Origin: Xenopus tropicalis
Lineage: Eukaryota; Chordata; Amphibia; Anura; Pipidae
DNA: 64,000 bases
Direction: 5' to 3'
Assembly (NCBI RefSeq): GCF_000004195.4
Contig: NC_030683.2
Span: forward strand, 2,179,935 to 2,243,934
The stretch's first letter is position 1. Each line of letters opens with the position of its first letter. Under the pieces are notes generated by a model, which saw only the letters and a list, made by a program, of their open reading frames with translations, made no database searches and was not told the DNA's origin. Below, piece by piece: positions 21,536-33,500 of the stretch. Made by a program: the position numbers and the translations under genes.

Positions 21536-22250
21536 GGCATATCCCTCCGCAATTCCTGCTCTCCAGCAAACCCGCAGGGTGGAACTTCTCCCTCTCCCCC
21601 TTTTATACCCTGCAGGGAAAATGGGGCAATTCTACCTGAGATAACTATCAGCTGCCGTGGGCTATTCTGCCCCAGCCAATGGCAGAGGGGTGGCACCGGG
21701 CCCCGGCTACTTTCTCCTGTTTGGGCTCCATTCCAGGTCCCTCCTAGGGGCCCGACATGCCGCATAGGAACGGCCTTTGTGCCGGGTTTAATGTTGTGTG
21801 TAGGCAGAAACATAAACATTTGACTGCAAAGCAAAGGGTGAGGCGCATTACAAAGCCCCCTGGGACGGGGCACAAAGGGCCCGATGGCAGATAAGAGGCA
21901 AATTGGGCCCATTCCGACAGGGACAATAAAGCCTCAGTCCTGCCCCATTGTGGGATACTTTCATGCTCAGTGCAGCTCTTTGTTCTGCCCAAGGGTTCTT
22001 ATATTCACTTTATTGAGCCAAATCCCTGTTAAATCCCCTGCCCCCACTACTCCTGTGATCTGCCCCCCAATCCTGCCCCCTGGCAATCGCACTTACTTAC
22101 AACTGTAAATCCAATGGATATAATAATAAATATAATATAAATAGTGAGTTTATTATAAAATATAATCTGTATGAGAATATCAGTAATAACCTCAGAGTTC
22201 CCTGTACCTTGTGCCTTTATATGGGCACAGACTCCCTCAGTGACTGCTAA
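21536..22250. other. Unique intergenic DNA, no gene seen
   Basis: No gene supported. This is GC-richer unique sequence between two arrays, far upstream of tectb, with no recognised exon or regulatory motif. Confidence 0.4.
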
Positions 22251-22595
22251 TATCCTTATCATTTACAGTAGGGGGTACATTATCCCTTATAATACATGAG
22301 TGATACTCAGAGTTCCCTGTATAACTCAGCCTGCAGCCTTGTGCCTTTATATGGGCACAGAACCCCTCAGTGACTGCTAATATCCTTATCATTTACAGTA
22401 GGGGGTACATTATCCCTTATAATACATGAGTGATACTCAGAGTTCCCTGTATAACTCAGCCTGCAGCCTTGTGCCTTTATATGGGGGGCACAGAACCCCT
22501 CAGTGACTGCTAATATCCTTATCATTTACAGTAGGGGGTACATTATCCCTTATAATACATGAGTGATACTCAGAGTTCCCTGTATAACTCAGTAA
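22251..22595. repeat. 118-bp tandem repeat, about three copies
   Basis: Three copies of a block with CATTTACAGTAGGGGGTACA, CATGAGTGATACTCAGAGTT and CCTCAGTGACTGCTAATATC. Related wording (CTTCTAATATCCTTATATTT, ACAACAGGGGGTAA) at 43095-43135 suggests that a common interspersed repeat seeded it. Confidence 0.8.
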
Positions 22596-23100
22596 GTGAA
22601 TAGCCCCCCAAGGTATAGCAGAAAAGCCCCGGTACTGATAGTGCCCCAGTCACCCGGTGACCCCCAGGTTTCTATATCCCGGGAAGATACAATGGGGAGA
22701 CATTGAGCCTTGCTGGGACGGGGGGATGGCACTCAGGAAACCTCGAGAGCGCAGACCTTATCTCCCGGCTCTTTCTATCGGGGGGAACATGATCCCCTCA
22801 TTCACAGACATGTATGAAACTATCAGTCGGATCTAGAAATGCAACATCGGAGCAGAGAGGGTTCTGTTACAGAGCGGCCCGGGTACTGACTGGGGATCTG
22901 CATGATAAAGGCCGGAGAGGAGAAAGCGCTCAGTCACAGCTGGCTCCATACAAACGGGACAATCGCTCTCTTTAGATAAGGAGATGATTATGTAACATGG
23001 GGGGGCGGGGCCACACGCCAGCCAACCGGAGTCTCACGTTCTCAGCGCTAATTAAATCTTTCCCCAAGGAAAATAAAAAATTTATTGAAATTTGTATGGG
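22596..23100. other. Unique intergenic DNA between arrays
   Basis: No gene is visible. It contains a short GC-rich stretch (about 22990-23040). It is the boundary region between tectb (transcribed leftwards) and the end of the EF-hand gene. Confidence 0.35.
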
Positions 23101-24320
23101 GGCTCATAGCCTGTACAGAGAGATACCATAAAACTATGGCACATAGGGATTCCCCTGTACTAAGCACAATTCAGCAGGAACAGCCCCCTAAGTTTACTCA
23201 GAGCCTGTACAGAGAGATACCATAAAACTATGGCACATAGGGATTCCCCTGTACTAAGCACAATTCAGCAGGAACAGCCCCCTAAGTTTGCCCATAGCCT
23301 GTACAGAGAGATACCATAAAACTATGGCACATAGGGATTCCCCTGTACTAAGCACAATTCAGCAGGAACAGCCCCCTAAGTTTGCTTATAGCCTGTACAG
23401 AGAGATACCATAAAACTATGGCACATAGGGATTCCCCTGTACTAAGCACAATTCAGCAGGAACAGCCCCCTAAGTTTGCTTATAGCCTGTACAGAGAGAT
23501 ACCATAATACTATGGCACATAGGGATTCCCCTTGTACTAAGCACAATTCAGCAGGAACACCCCCTAAGTTTGCCCATAGCCTGTACAGAGAGATACCATA
23601 AAACTATGGCACATAGGGATTCCCCTGTACTAAGCACAATTCAGCAGGAACAGCCCCCTAAGTTTGCTTATAGCCTGTACAGAGAGATACCATAATACTA
23701 TGGCACATAGGGATTCCCCTGTACTAAGCACAATTCAGCAGGAACAGCCCCCTAAGTTTGCCCATAGCCTGTACAGAGAGATACCATAATACTATGGCAC
23801 ATAGGGATTCCCTGTACTAAGCACAATTCAGCAGGAACAGCCCCCTAAGTTTGCTCATAGCCTGTACAGAGAGATACCATAAAACATATGGCACATAGGA
23901 TTTCCCCTGTACAAGCACAATCAGCAGGAACAGCCCCCTAAGTTTGCCATAGCCTGTACAGAGAGATACCATAATACTATGGCACATAGGGATTCCCCTG
24001 TACTAAGCCACAATTCAGCAGGAACAGCCCCCTAAGTTGCCCATAGCCTGTACAGAGAGATACCATAATACTTGGGGATCCCTACTAAGCACAATTCAGC
24101 AGGAACACCCCCTAAGTTGCCATAGCCTGTACAGAGAGATACCATAAAACTATGGCACATAGGGATTCCCCTGTACTAAGCACAATTCAGCAGGAACAGC
24201 CCCCTAAGTTTGCTCATAGCCTGTACAGAGAGATACCATAATACTATGGCACATAGGGATTCCCCTGTACTAAGCACAATTCAGCAGGAACAGCCCCCTA
24301 AGTTTGGCAATAGCCTGTAT
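23101..24320. repeat. 94-bp satellite, array 2
   Basis: About 13 copies of the unit that fills tectb intron 2, in the same orientation. Copies between 23480 and 24120 carry many single-base losses (for example GGGATCCCTACTAAGC at 24075), unlike the clean array at 16-17.7 kb. It ends about 100 bases from the EF-hand gene's polyadenylation signal. Confidence 0.95.
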
Positions 24321-24416
24321 AGACAGACAGATATAGATGTTCTGTTGCTGTGGATAATCACTGTTTGTAGATGAGTAAATATTGGACTCAGACTAAAGAC
24401 GGATCGCTCTGTAGAT

Positions 24417-24422
24417 TTTATT
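24417..24422 (-). terminator. Polyadenylation signal, EF-hand gene
   Basis: AATAAA on the minus strand, 143 bases after the EF-hand gene stop codon at 24567-24565. Confidence 0.6.
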
Positions 24423-24564
24423 AAAGGCAGAAGTGGAACAGTCTAGAAGGAACTGCACAGTTGCAAACAGCAGATCTGAATTCTGCAGTAGAGAATAAGT
24501 TTCCATTGCCATGAATGGGCCGGTACCTTGGTATTTTGAACCTATTAGCCCATTTAGCGCAATC

Positions 24565-27500
24565 TCAGCCTTTCTGGCTGCTCCTTTTGTGATCCGACAC
24601 CAGGCGGCCGTAGTCCAGTTTCCCGGGCAGGTCCGTATCGTAGTGGGACATAATGTGCAGAATCTCATCCTCATCCAGAACGATGTTGCACAGTTTGAGT
24701 ACGGATCGGAACTCGCGCAAGTGCAGGAGTCCAGTCCCGGTTCTGTCCAACTTCTGGCAGGCCCCGTGTAGGTTCCGCCAATGAACGGCTGAGAGCTGCC
24801 AAGGGCATCAGGGGGTTTTATTGGGCAAAAATGATAATAATCCAATTCCCTCTGACTGGAAAGGGGCCCTGGTCCATATAGAATGGGTTTACTGAGATGG
24901 GAAGAACCTGACAGAGCCCTGACCCCAACCCTGCTGACCCCCTGTGGGATGGAACCCCGACTGTGAGCCTGACCCCCAACATCACTGCCCAACCTCACTA
25001 ATGCCCTTGTGGCTGAATGGGAGCAACTCCCAGCAACACTGTTCCACCATCTAGTGGGAACCTTCCCAGAAGGGCAGGGGCAGTTATAGCAGCAAGGGGA
25101 GGGGCAACCCAACTGCCCCCCTGTGGGATGGAACCCCGACTGTGAGCCTGACCCCCAACATCACTGCCCAACCTCACTAATGCCCTTGTGGCTGAATGGG
25201 AGCAACTCCCAGCAACACTGTTCCACCATCTAGTGGGAACCTTCCCAGAAGGGCAGGGGCAGTTATAGCAGCAAGGGGAGGGGCAACCCAACTGCCCCCC
25301 TGTGGGATGGAACCCCGACTGTGAGCCTGACCCCCAACATCACTGCCCAACCTCACTAATGCCCTTGTGGCTGAATGGGAGCAACTCCCAGCAACACTGT
25401 TCCACCATCTAGTGGGAACCTTCCCAGAAGGGCAGGGGCAGTTATAGCAGCAAGGGGAGGGGTAACCCAACTGCCCCCCTGTGGGATGGAACCCCGACTG
25501 TGAGCCTGACCCCCAACATCACTGCCCAACCTCACTAATGCCCTTGTGGCTGAATGGGAGCAACTCCCAGCAACACTGTCCACCATCTAGTGGGAACCTT
25601 CCCAGAAGGGCAGGGGCAGTTATAGCAGCAAGGGGAGGGGCAACCCAACTGCCCCCCTGTGGGATGGAACCCCGACTGTGAGCCTGACCCCCAACATCAC
25701 TGCCCAACCTCACTAATGCCCTTGTGGCTGAATGGGAGCAACTCCCAGCAACACTGTTCCACCATCTAGTGGGAACCTTCCCAGAAGGGCAGGGGCAGTT
25801 ATAGCAGCAAGGGGAGGGGCAACCCAACTGCCCCCCTGTGGGATGGAACCCCGACTGTGAGCCTGACCCCCAACATCACTGCCCAACCTCACTAATGCCC
25901 TTGTGGCTGAATGGGAGCAACTCCCAGCAACACTGTTCCACCATCTAGTGGGAACCTTCCCAGAAGGGCAGGGGCAGTTATAGCAGCAAGGGGAGGGGTA
26001 ACCCAACTGCCCCCCTGTGGGATGGAACCCCGACTGTGAGCCTGACCCCCAACATCACTGCCCAACCTCACTAATGCCCTTGTGGCTGAATGGGAGCAAC
26101 TCCCAGCAACACTGTCCCACCATCTAGTGGGAACCTTCCCAGAAGGGCAGGGGCAGTTATAGCAGCAAGGGGAGGGGCAACCCAACTGACCCCCTGTGGG
26201 ATGGAACCCCGACTGTGAGCCTGACCCCCAACATCACTGCCCAACCTCACTAATGCCCTTGTGGCTGAATGGGAGCAACTCCCAGCAACACTGTTCCACC
26301 ATCTAGTGGGAACCTTCCCAGAAGGGCAGGGGCAGTTATAGCAGCAAGGGGAGGGGCAACTTCATATTAACTCCCCATATCCCAGAAAGAGATGTGGGTT
26401 ACCAACCTTTTGCCGTAACATGGCGGTGACTGACATCAGACCGTGTTGGACCGCCTCACCGCGGGGGTCGCCATTGTTCTCCCGTTTGGGCGCCTCACCC
26501 TGATTTTCTTTAAAGCTCGACCTTCCGGCTTCATACGGCTGGAGAAATTGTACATAGGAGATCCTGCAAGCAGAGATACAGATTGTAAGCTCTTTGGGTC
26601 AGAAACCCTTCTGTCTATTTGCTCTTAGTCACTACTGTATATACCCTGGGGTCACTCACTGGCTTATGTAAGATGTGTGTTTGTAACTATAGCAACCAAT
26701 CATAGCAACCAATCAGCAGTGTCGCTGCACTTTTGCCCCATGGCAGGGGAAATACCTGTTCTGCCCGGTGGAGAATTTATCAGCAAATGTGTCGCATTGG
26801 TGCTGGGTCAGATCTGGGTTCAGGTCTTGCAGAAGGTCCACAAATTCTTCTCTAGTAACACAGCCGGTACCGAGGGGGTCCAGTTCCTTGAAGTTGGTCC
26901 GAATGTCATCAACAAGAAATTCCACCTGAAACCAAAGAGACAATGTGAGCGACCCGGTTATACGGAACCGCTTTTATCATCATTCTCTCCTATGGGATGT
27001 GTGCGAATCTAACTGAGCGTCTGTCCCTTTCCCTTCCCTGCACTGCTGGTTCTGACTCCTGATACAACTCCCCAATATCCATTCATTCCTCATTCTCACT
27101 GGGTTTATAGTTATGTGTAACTGTCACTGTGTCTGTCCCTTTCCCTTCCCTGCACTGCTGGTTCTGACTCCTGATACAACTCCCCAATACCCATTCATCC
27201 CTCATTCTCACTGGGTTTATAGTTATGTGTAACTGTCACTGTGTCTGTCCCTTTCCCTTCCCTGCACTGCTGGTTCTGACTCCTGATACAACTCCCCAAT
27301 ACCCATTCATTCCTCATTCTCACTGGGTTTATAGTTATGTGTAACTGTCACTGTGTCTGTCCCTTTCCCTTCCCTGCACTGCTGGTTCTGACTCCTGATA
27401 CAACTCCCCAATATCCATTCATCCCTCATTCTCACTGGGTTTATAGTTATGTGTAACTGTCACTGTGTCTGTCCCTTTCCCTTCCCTGCACTGCTGGTTC

Positions 27501-30500
27501 TGACTCCTGATACAACTCCCCAATATCCATTCATTCCTCATTCTCACTGGGTTTATAGTTATGTGTAACTGTCACTGTGTCTGTCCCTTTCCCTTCCCTG
27601 CACTGCTGGTTCTGACTCCTGATACAACTCCCCAATATCCATTCATCCCTCATTCTCACTGGGTTTATAGTTATGTGTAACTGTCACTGTGTCTGTCCCT
27701 TTCCCTTCCCTGCACTGCTGGTTCTGACTCCTGATACAACTCCCCAATATCCATTCATTCCTCATTCTCACTGGGTTTATAGTTATGTGTAACTGTCACT
27801 GTGTCTGTCCCTTTCCCTTCCCTGCACTGCTGGTTCTGACTCCTGATACAACTCCCCAATACCCATTCATCCCTCATTCTCACTGGGTTTATAGTTATGT
27901 GTAACTGTCACTGTGTCTGTCCCTTTCCCTTCCCTGCACTGCTGGTTCTGACTCCTGATACAACTCCCCAATATCCATTCATCCCTCATTCTCACTGGGT
28001 TTATAGTTATGTGTAACTGTCACTGTGTCTGTCCCTTTATCAGTTCCAAGCCTTGGCAGGATAGAATGAGAATATTCAGACTACAGAACAGAGGGAGCCA
28101 GCAGTGAATATATCATTATCCCCCCACACTGCCTATAGGGGCCGGAGCCAATATACAGAAGCTCAGTATCTATTCCATATTCCCTCTGCTATTTCTGTGC
28201 AACAGTGGGAGACTCGCTATGAAGAGACGTCTCATTCCCGGCACAATAAGTCTGTTCCGAGGGATCCCGTAAAGGGGACATGGACGGCACAATGGCTGCT
28301 GTGTGCGCACAGAGGGGCATTGAGAAATAATCGGCCGCTCTGAATGCCGAGTCTCGATCCTAATCATTAAATGCCATTCCCTGCCCTCGCGGGGCTACAC
28401 GGGGGGAAACCTGAGACGGAGACGAGGGGCTGACAGTTATATAACTCCCCACTGATACTGCTAAATGGACTAGGGAAGTGTAGATAAATAATAGTGTTTA
28501 TACTCTCTGTATCACTGGTTCTGACTCATGATTCAATTTATCAAAGCTGCTCCTGCTAAATGTCAGTCAGAGTCAGAACCAAAGGAAAGAAAGGGACAGA
28601 CAGTGACACATAACTATAAACCCAGTGAGAATGAGGAATGAATGGATATTGGGGAGTTGTATCAGGAGTCAGAACCAGCAGTGCAGAGAAGGGAAAGGGA
28701 CAGACACAGTGACAGTTATACATAACTATAAACCCAGTGAGAATGAGGAATGAATGGATATTGGGGAGTTGTATCAGGAGTCAGAACCAGCAGTGCAGAG
28801 AAGGGAAAGGGACAGACACAGTGACAGTTACACATAACTATAAACCCAGTGAGAATGAGGAATGAATGGATATTGGGGAGTTGTATCAGGAGTCAGAACC
28901 AGCAGTGCAGGGAAGGGAAAGGGACAGACACAGTGACAGTTACACATAACTATAAACCCAGTGAGAATGAGGAATGAATGGATATTGGAGAGTTGTATCA
29001 GGAGTCAGAACCAGCAGTGCAGGGAAGGGAAAGGGACAGACACAGTGACAGTTACACATAACTATAAACCCAGTGAGAATGAGGAATGAATGGATATTGG
29101 GGAGTTGTATCAGGAGTCAGAACCAGCAGTGCAGGGAAGGGAAAGGGACAGACACAGTGACAGTTACACATAACTATAAACCCAGTGAGAATGAGGGATG
29201 AATGGATATTGGGGAGTTGTATCAGGAGTCAGAACCAGCAGTGCAGGGAAGGGAAAGGGACAGACACAGTGACAGTTACACATAACTATAAACCCAGTGA
29301 GAATGAGGGATGAATGGATATTGGGGAGTTGTATCAGGAGTCAGAACCAGCAGTGCAGAGAAGGGAAAGGGACAGACACAGTGACAGTTACACATAACTA
29401 TAAACCCAGTGAGAATGAGGAATGAATGGATATTGGGGAGTTGTATCAGGAGTCAGAACCAGCAGTGCAGGGAAGGGAAAGGGACAGACACAGTGACAGT
29501 TACACATAACTATAAACCCAGTGAGAATGAGGAATGAATGGATATTGGGGAGTTGTATCAGGAGTCAGAACCAGCAGTGCAGAGAAGGGAAAGGGACAGA
29601 CAGAAACAAATACAGTTTGTGGGTTTAGTTCCCCTTTAATCTGGGAATGACACAGAACCATTCGGGTTCCACCTTTGACTGCAGGATGTTGGCGATGATC
29701 TTGGTATCAGAATTCAGTTTCTTGGATCGGACCCAGAAGTCGCCATCTCCTGCCACCGGGGGGCAGATTTTGGCGTTGGGGAAGGAGGAGATTTTTGCGG
29801 AGAATCCAAAGTGGCGAATAAATTGGGAGAAATTCAGCGTTTGATCCCGATTGAGAATCAGAGTTTTCCAGAGCTTTGCTGCTTCCTCCCTGGAGAGTGG
29901 GGGGTGAATGTCGCACCTGGAACATATAGGGTTAATGTTAGGGTTGCGCCCAATGTGCACCGCTTTGGGGTGGAATGGGGGGAATTAGTGCAAAATATTA
30001 AAAGCTGAAACCTTTGCACCAGGGTTTATGATCCAAAGAATCACGTGACCAATAACTGCTGCCTGCTGATTGGTTGCTATGGGTTACTAGACCTGGATTT
30101 CATTACATGTCCCCCTTAATGTGTCCATCTAGGTCTGATCAAGATACTTAGCATTGGATTATTGTCATGGTTACGGCAAGAACGCATCTTTATACTTTGC
30201 ACTTTTCCCCCCAGGTGGCAGTTATTTACTGCCCTTTATAAATCTGCCCCTCAGTCTGACCCCTTGTGGTATCCATACCCTTTCAGAAGTTGGTACACGC
30301 CCTCTGCGCTCAGCCGATTGGTGTTCATCCGGTCCATTTGCCTGAATGCGGCCTCTATGGATCCATAGTTGGTTCTGACCTGCTGCTTTATCAGTTCCGC
30401 TACCTGCAAATCAAATACCCCCAGTATAAGGGAAGGTTGATCTCTGTGGGGCAATTAATATTGGGCAGAACCAGTACCAGTGGCACCAGCGATGGCCAAT

Positions 30501-33500
30501 TACCTTTTTGGGGAGGATTTTATGAAACACCCAAAGGGACCCAAACACTCTTGGCTCAGCCCCCCCTTTACTGCAAGTCATAGCACAGTATTCTCAGAGC
30601 ATGCTGGGAGCTGTAGTCCAGTAACATAGGGGCTGCATTCTATCTAAAGCAATATCCCTTGCTAAAAAGGTTCCCCAGCTCTACAGGCCCAGGGGCTCAT
30701 TAAAATGCAAAGTTATCCTCCAATGAGAGTCTGAGCTGATCTCTGTCAACCCGGCTCCATGTTCTTAGTTCCTGCAACTGGAGCTGAAAAGGTTAAAACC
30801 GCAGTCTGCCCCCGCCCCCGCCCCCTTATGTCTGATTCCAGAGTCAGATCATGGGGGCACAATAATCTCCCTATGTAAGATATCAGCAAGATGCCTGACT
30901 TAGTGCTGATAATCTGCATTCTCATTGGCCAGTTCACTTGGATATTTAATACAAGGACTAGGGGTCACAGGGGAGTTTTATTGAGGGGTTATATCCCCTT
31001 TAAATCATGTTGGGACCTGAAGCATGAATTGGTAAAGCAATATTGTGTGATAAAACTTCCCCCCAATTTCAGGGCCAGCTGAACCCCCCAATGCAAGTCT
31101 CCCTATGTAAAATAACATTGGATTATTTCCCCTTTAGTAGTAATACAAACAAATCCTTCCAACAACCCTAGTTAGTCCTCTCTCACACTGGGTGTGTTTT
31201 AGGACAGGGGGGACAGGGGGGACAGGGGGGACAGGGGGGACAGGGGGGACAGGGGGACAGGGGGGACAGGGGGACAGGGGGACAGGGGACAGGGGGACAG
31301 GGGGGACAGGGGGACAGGGGGACAGGGGGACAGGGGGACAGGGGGAGAGAGGGAGAGAGGGAGAGAGGGAGAGAGGGAGAGAGAGAGAGAGAGAGGGACA
31401 GGGAGGGACAGGGAGGGACAGGGAGGGACAGAGAGAGGGAGAGAGGGAGAGAGAGGAGAAGAGAGGGACAGGGGGAGAGAAAGGGAGAGGGGGAGAGAGG
31501 GACTGGGAGGGAGAGAGGGACTGGGAGGGAGAGAGGGACAGGGGGAGAGAGGGACAGGGGGAGAGAGGGACAGGGGGAGAGAGGGACAGGGGGAGAGAGG
31601 GGGACAGGGCAGAGACCAGTTTTTACAGCACTTAACCCCTGCCTCCCCATGCTAAGCTCATATAGTCTGTAGGTCAGTCTCTGGGGGCGACAATAAGATC
31701 GGACAGGAACTACAAGCGATTCACCTGCTCGGCGCTTCTCTCTTTTCGATCCCCCATCGGTGTTGCAGCCCGGGGTTTCCTGCTGATTTCTGTCACCACC
31801 GTCTTGGCCTCATCACAAGGGCTCAGGCTTTTGCCGCTAATTACGAGAAATGGATTACAAAAAGGATCAGTAAATGGCACAGAATGTGTAACTGTAAATA
31901 CTGTGAGAAATAAATAAGGGAAAGCGCAAGGAAAACAAGTGAAACTTTGTATCAAGTGAATGTGCTTTGGGTGTAGGGATCATAATCCACCAGTAGAGGT
32001 CACTGTGGCACAATAATCCTGCACTAATACTGTATAATAAACCCACCAGGGTTATTCTGAGGGAGTATTTGGGGCACAAGGGTTACACCCCAAGTCACAA
32101 TCACGCCTCAGCATTTAATCAGGGACCCTTGCGAGGGTTTATGGGGGTCTTTCAATGGGGGAATTTCGTTGGCATAAAGGAACCATTTTTGCCCCGAGAG
32201 ACTTTTTTTCTTTACCTGCAGTCGAATTTGGCCATAAAGTCCAAGTATTTGACCCCCCCGTGCTGATCGACTGGTAATTTCCCCAACAAATGTTCAAAGT
32301 CTTCATCTGTGATTTGTATGGAGAACCTTTGGGGGGTAGAGAAACACAATGTATGGGAACGGCCTGCACCCCACGCCCCTAGCAACCCCCAACCGACGGA
32401 TAAAGCAATGGAAAGTCTGACCAGCTTGCCTTCTGGTTACCGGGGGCACTGACATTAGCAACAAGAGGGCAAGAACAATTCACATTGAAGAGAACAAAAG
32501 CGTTAAGGATTAAATATCTAAAACGGCTGAAAAAGTGAAAAAAGAAATTTTTATTAAATGACTTTTTTCCTTTAGCGTAAAGGACAACTTCCCCTTTAAT
32601 AGGAAACCCATTGTGACCTCACCGCTCCTGCAGGATGGATCGGAATTCCCACGGACTGACGGCGTTCTGCTTCTTGGAATCGGCAGACCTGGAAGACACC
32701 ATGGAGTTAGATGGGGGGGGTCGTGACAATGGGGGGGGCAGAATCCTGCCCCAATGGGCTCTAAAAGGAGTATTGGGCACATATAGAAACATCTGGGAAA
32801 CTGGTTCTACTGGGAAGGGTCCATTGTGAATATCACCAGTGATGTTGCCTATAGCAACCAATCAGCAATTAGATTTGAACAGTCACCTACAAATTAGAAA
32901 TCAAGAGCAAAAATCTAATTGGTTGCTACGGGCAACATCACCGGTGATATTTATCTCCAGTCTTAGTAAACATGCCCCTAAGTTAGCCCCGGAGCAGTAA
33001 CCCATAGCAACCAATAAGATAATTGCTTTTAAACACGTGACCAGTAAATGCTGCCTGCTGATTGGTTGCTATGGGTTACTGCTCCTGGGATAACTTAGGG
33101 TATGTTTACTAAGACTGGAGATAAATATCACCGTTGATGTTGCCCGTAGCAACCAATTAGATCTTTGCTCTTGATTTCTAACTTGTTCAAATCTAATTGC
33201 TGATTGGTTGCTATGGGTTACTGTTGCTGGGCAAACTTAGTGCCTTTTATTACATAACCCCCAAAGCTTTCAAAATCCTCAAACCAGCCAATGGCGGCAC
33301 AGTAAGTAGCTGCTCCACCCCCAGGGAAGAGGTGGAGACTCTTCTGAATCTCCAGAATGACTGGATGCTGAAGTATCTACTGAGTGGGCGGTGCCTGATG
33401 CTCAATGGAGGCGGAGCTATAGACACCATGACCCCAAGTTTCTCTCTCACTCACTGGAACAAACTGAGCAGAACTTGGAAATCCGAGTGGAAAATCTTCT

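Noticed and set aside
24393..25112. A 239-residue frame overlapping the last EF-hand exon
   Set aside because: It is in another frame than the EF-hand helix and runs into the 179-bp satellite; the phase-consistent frame stops at 24565.
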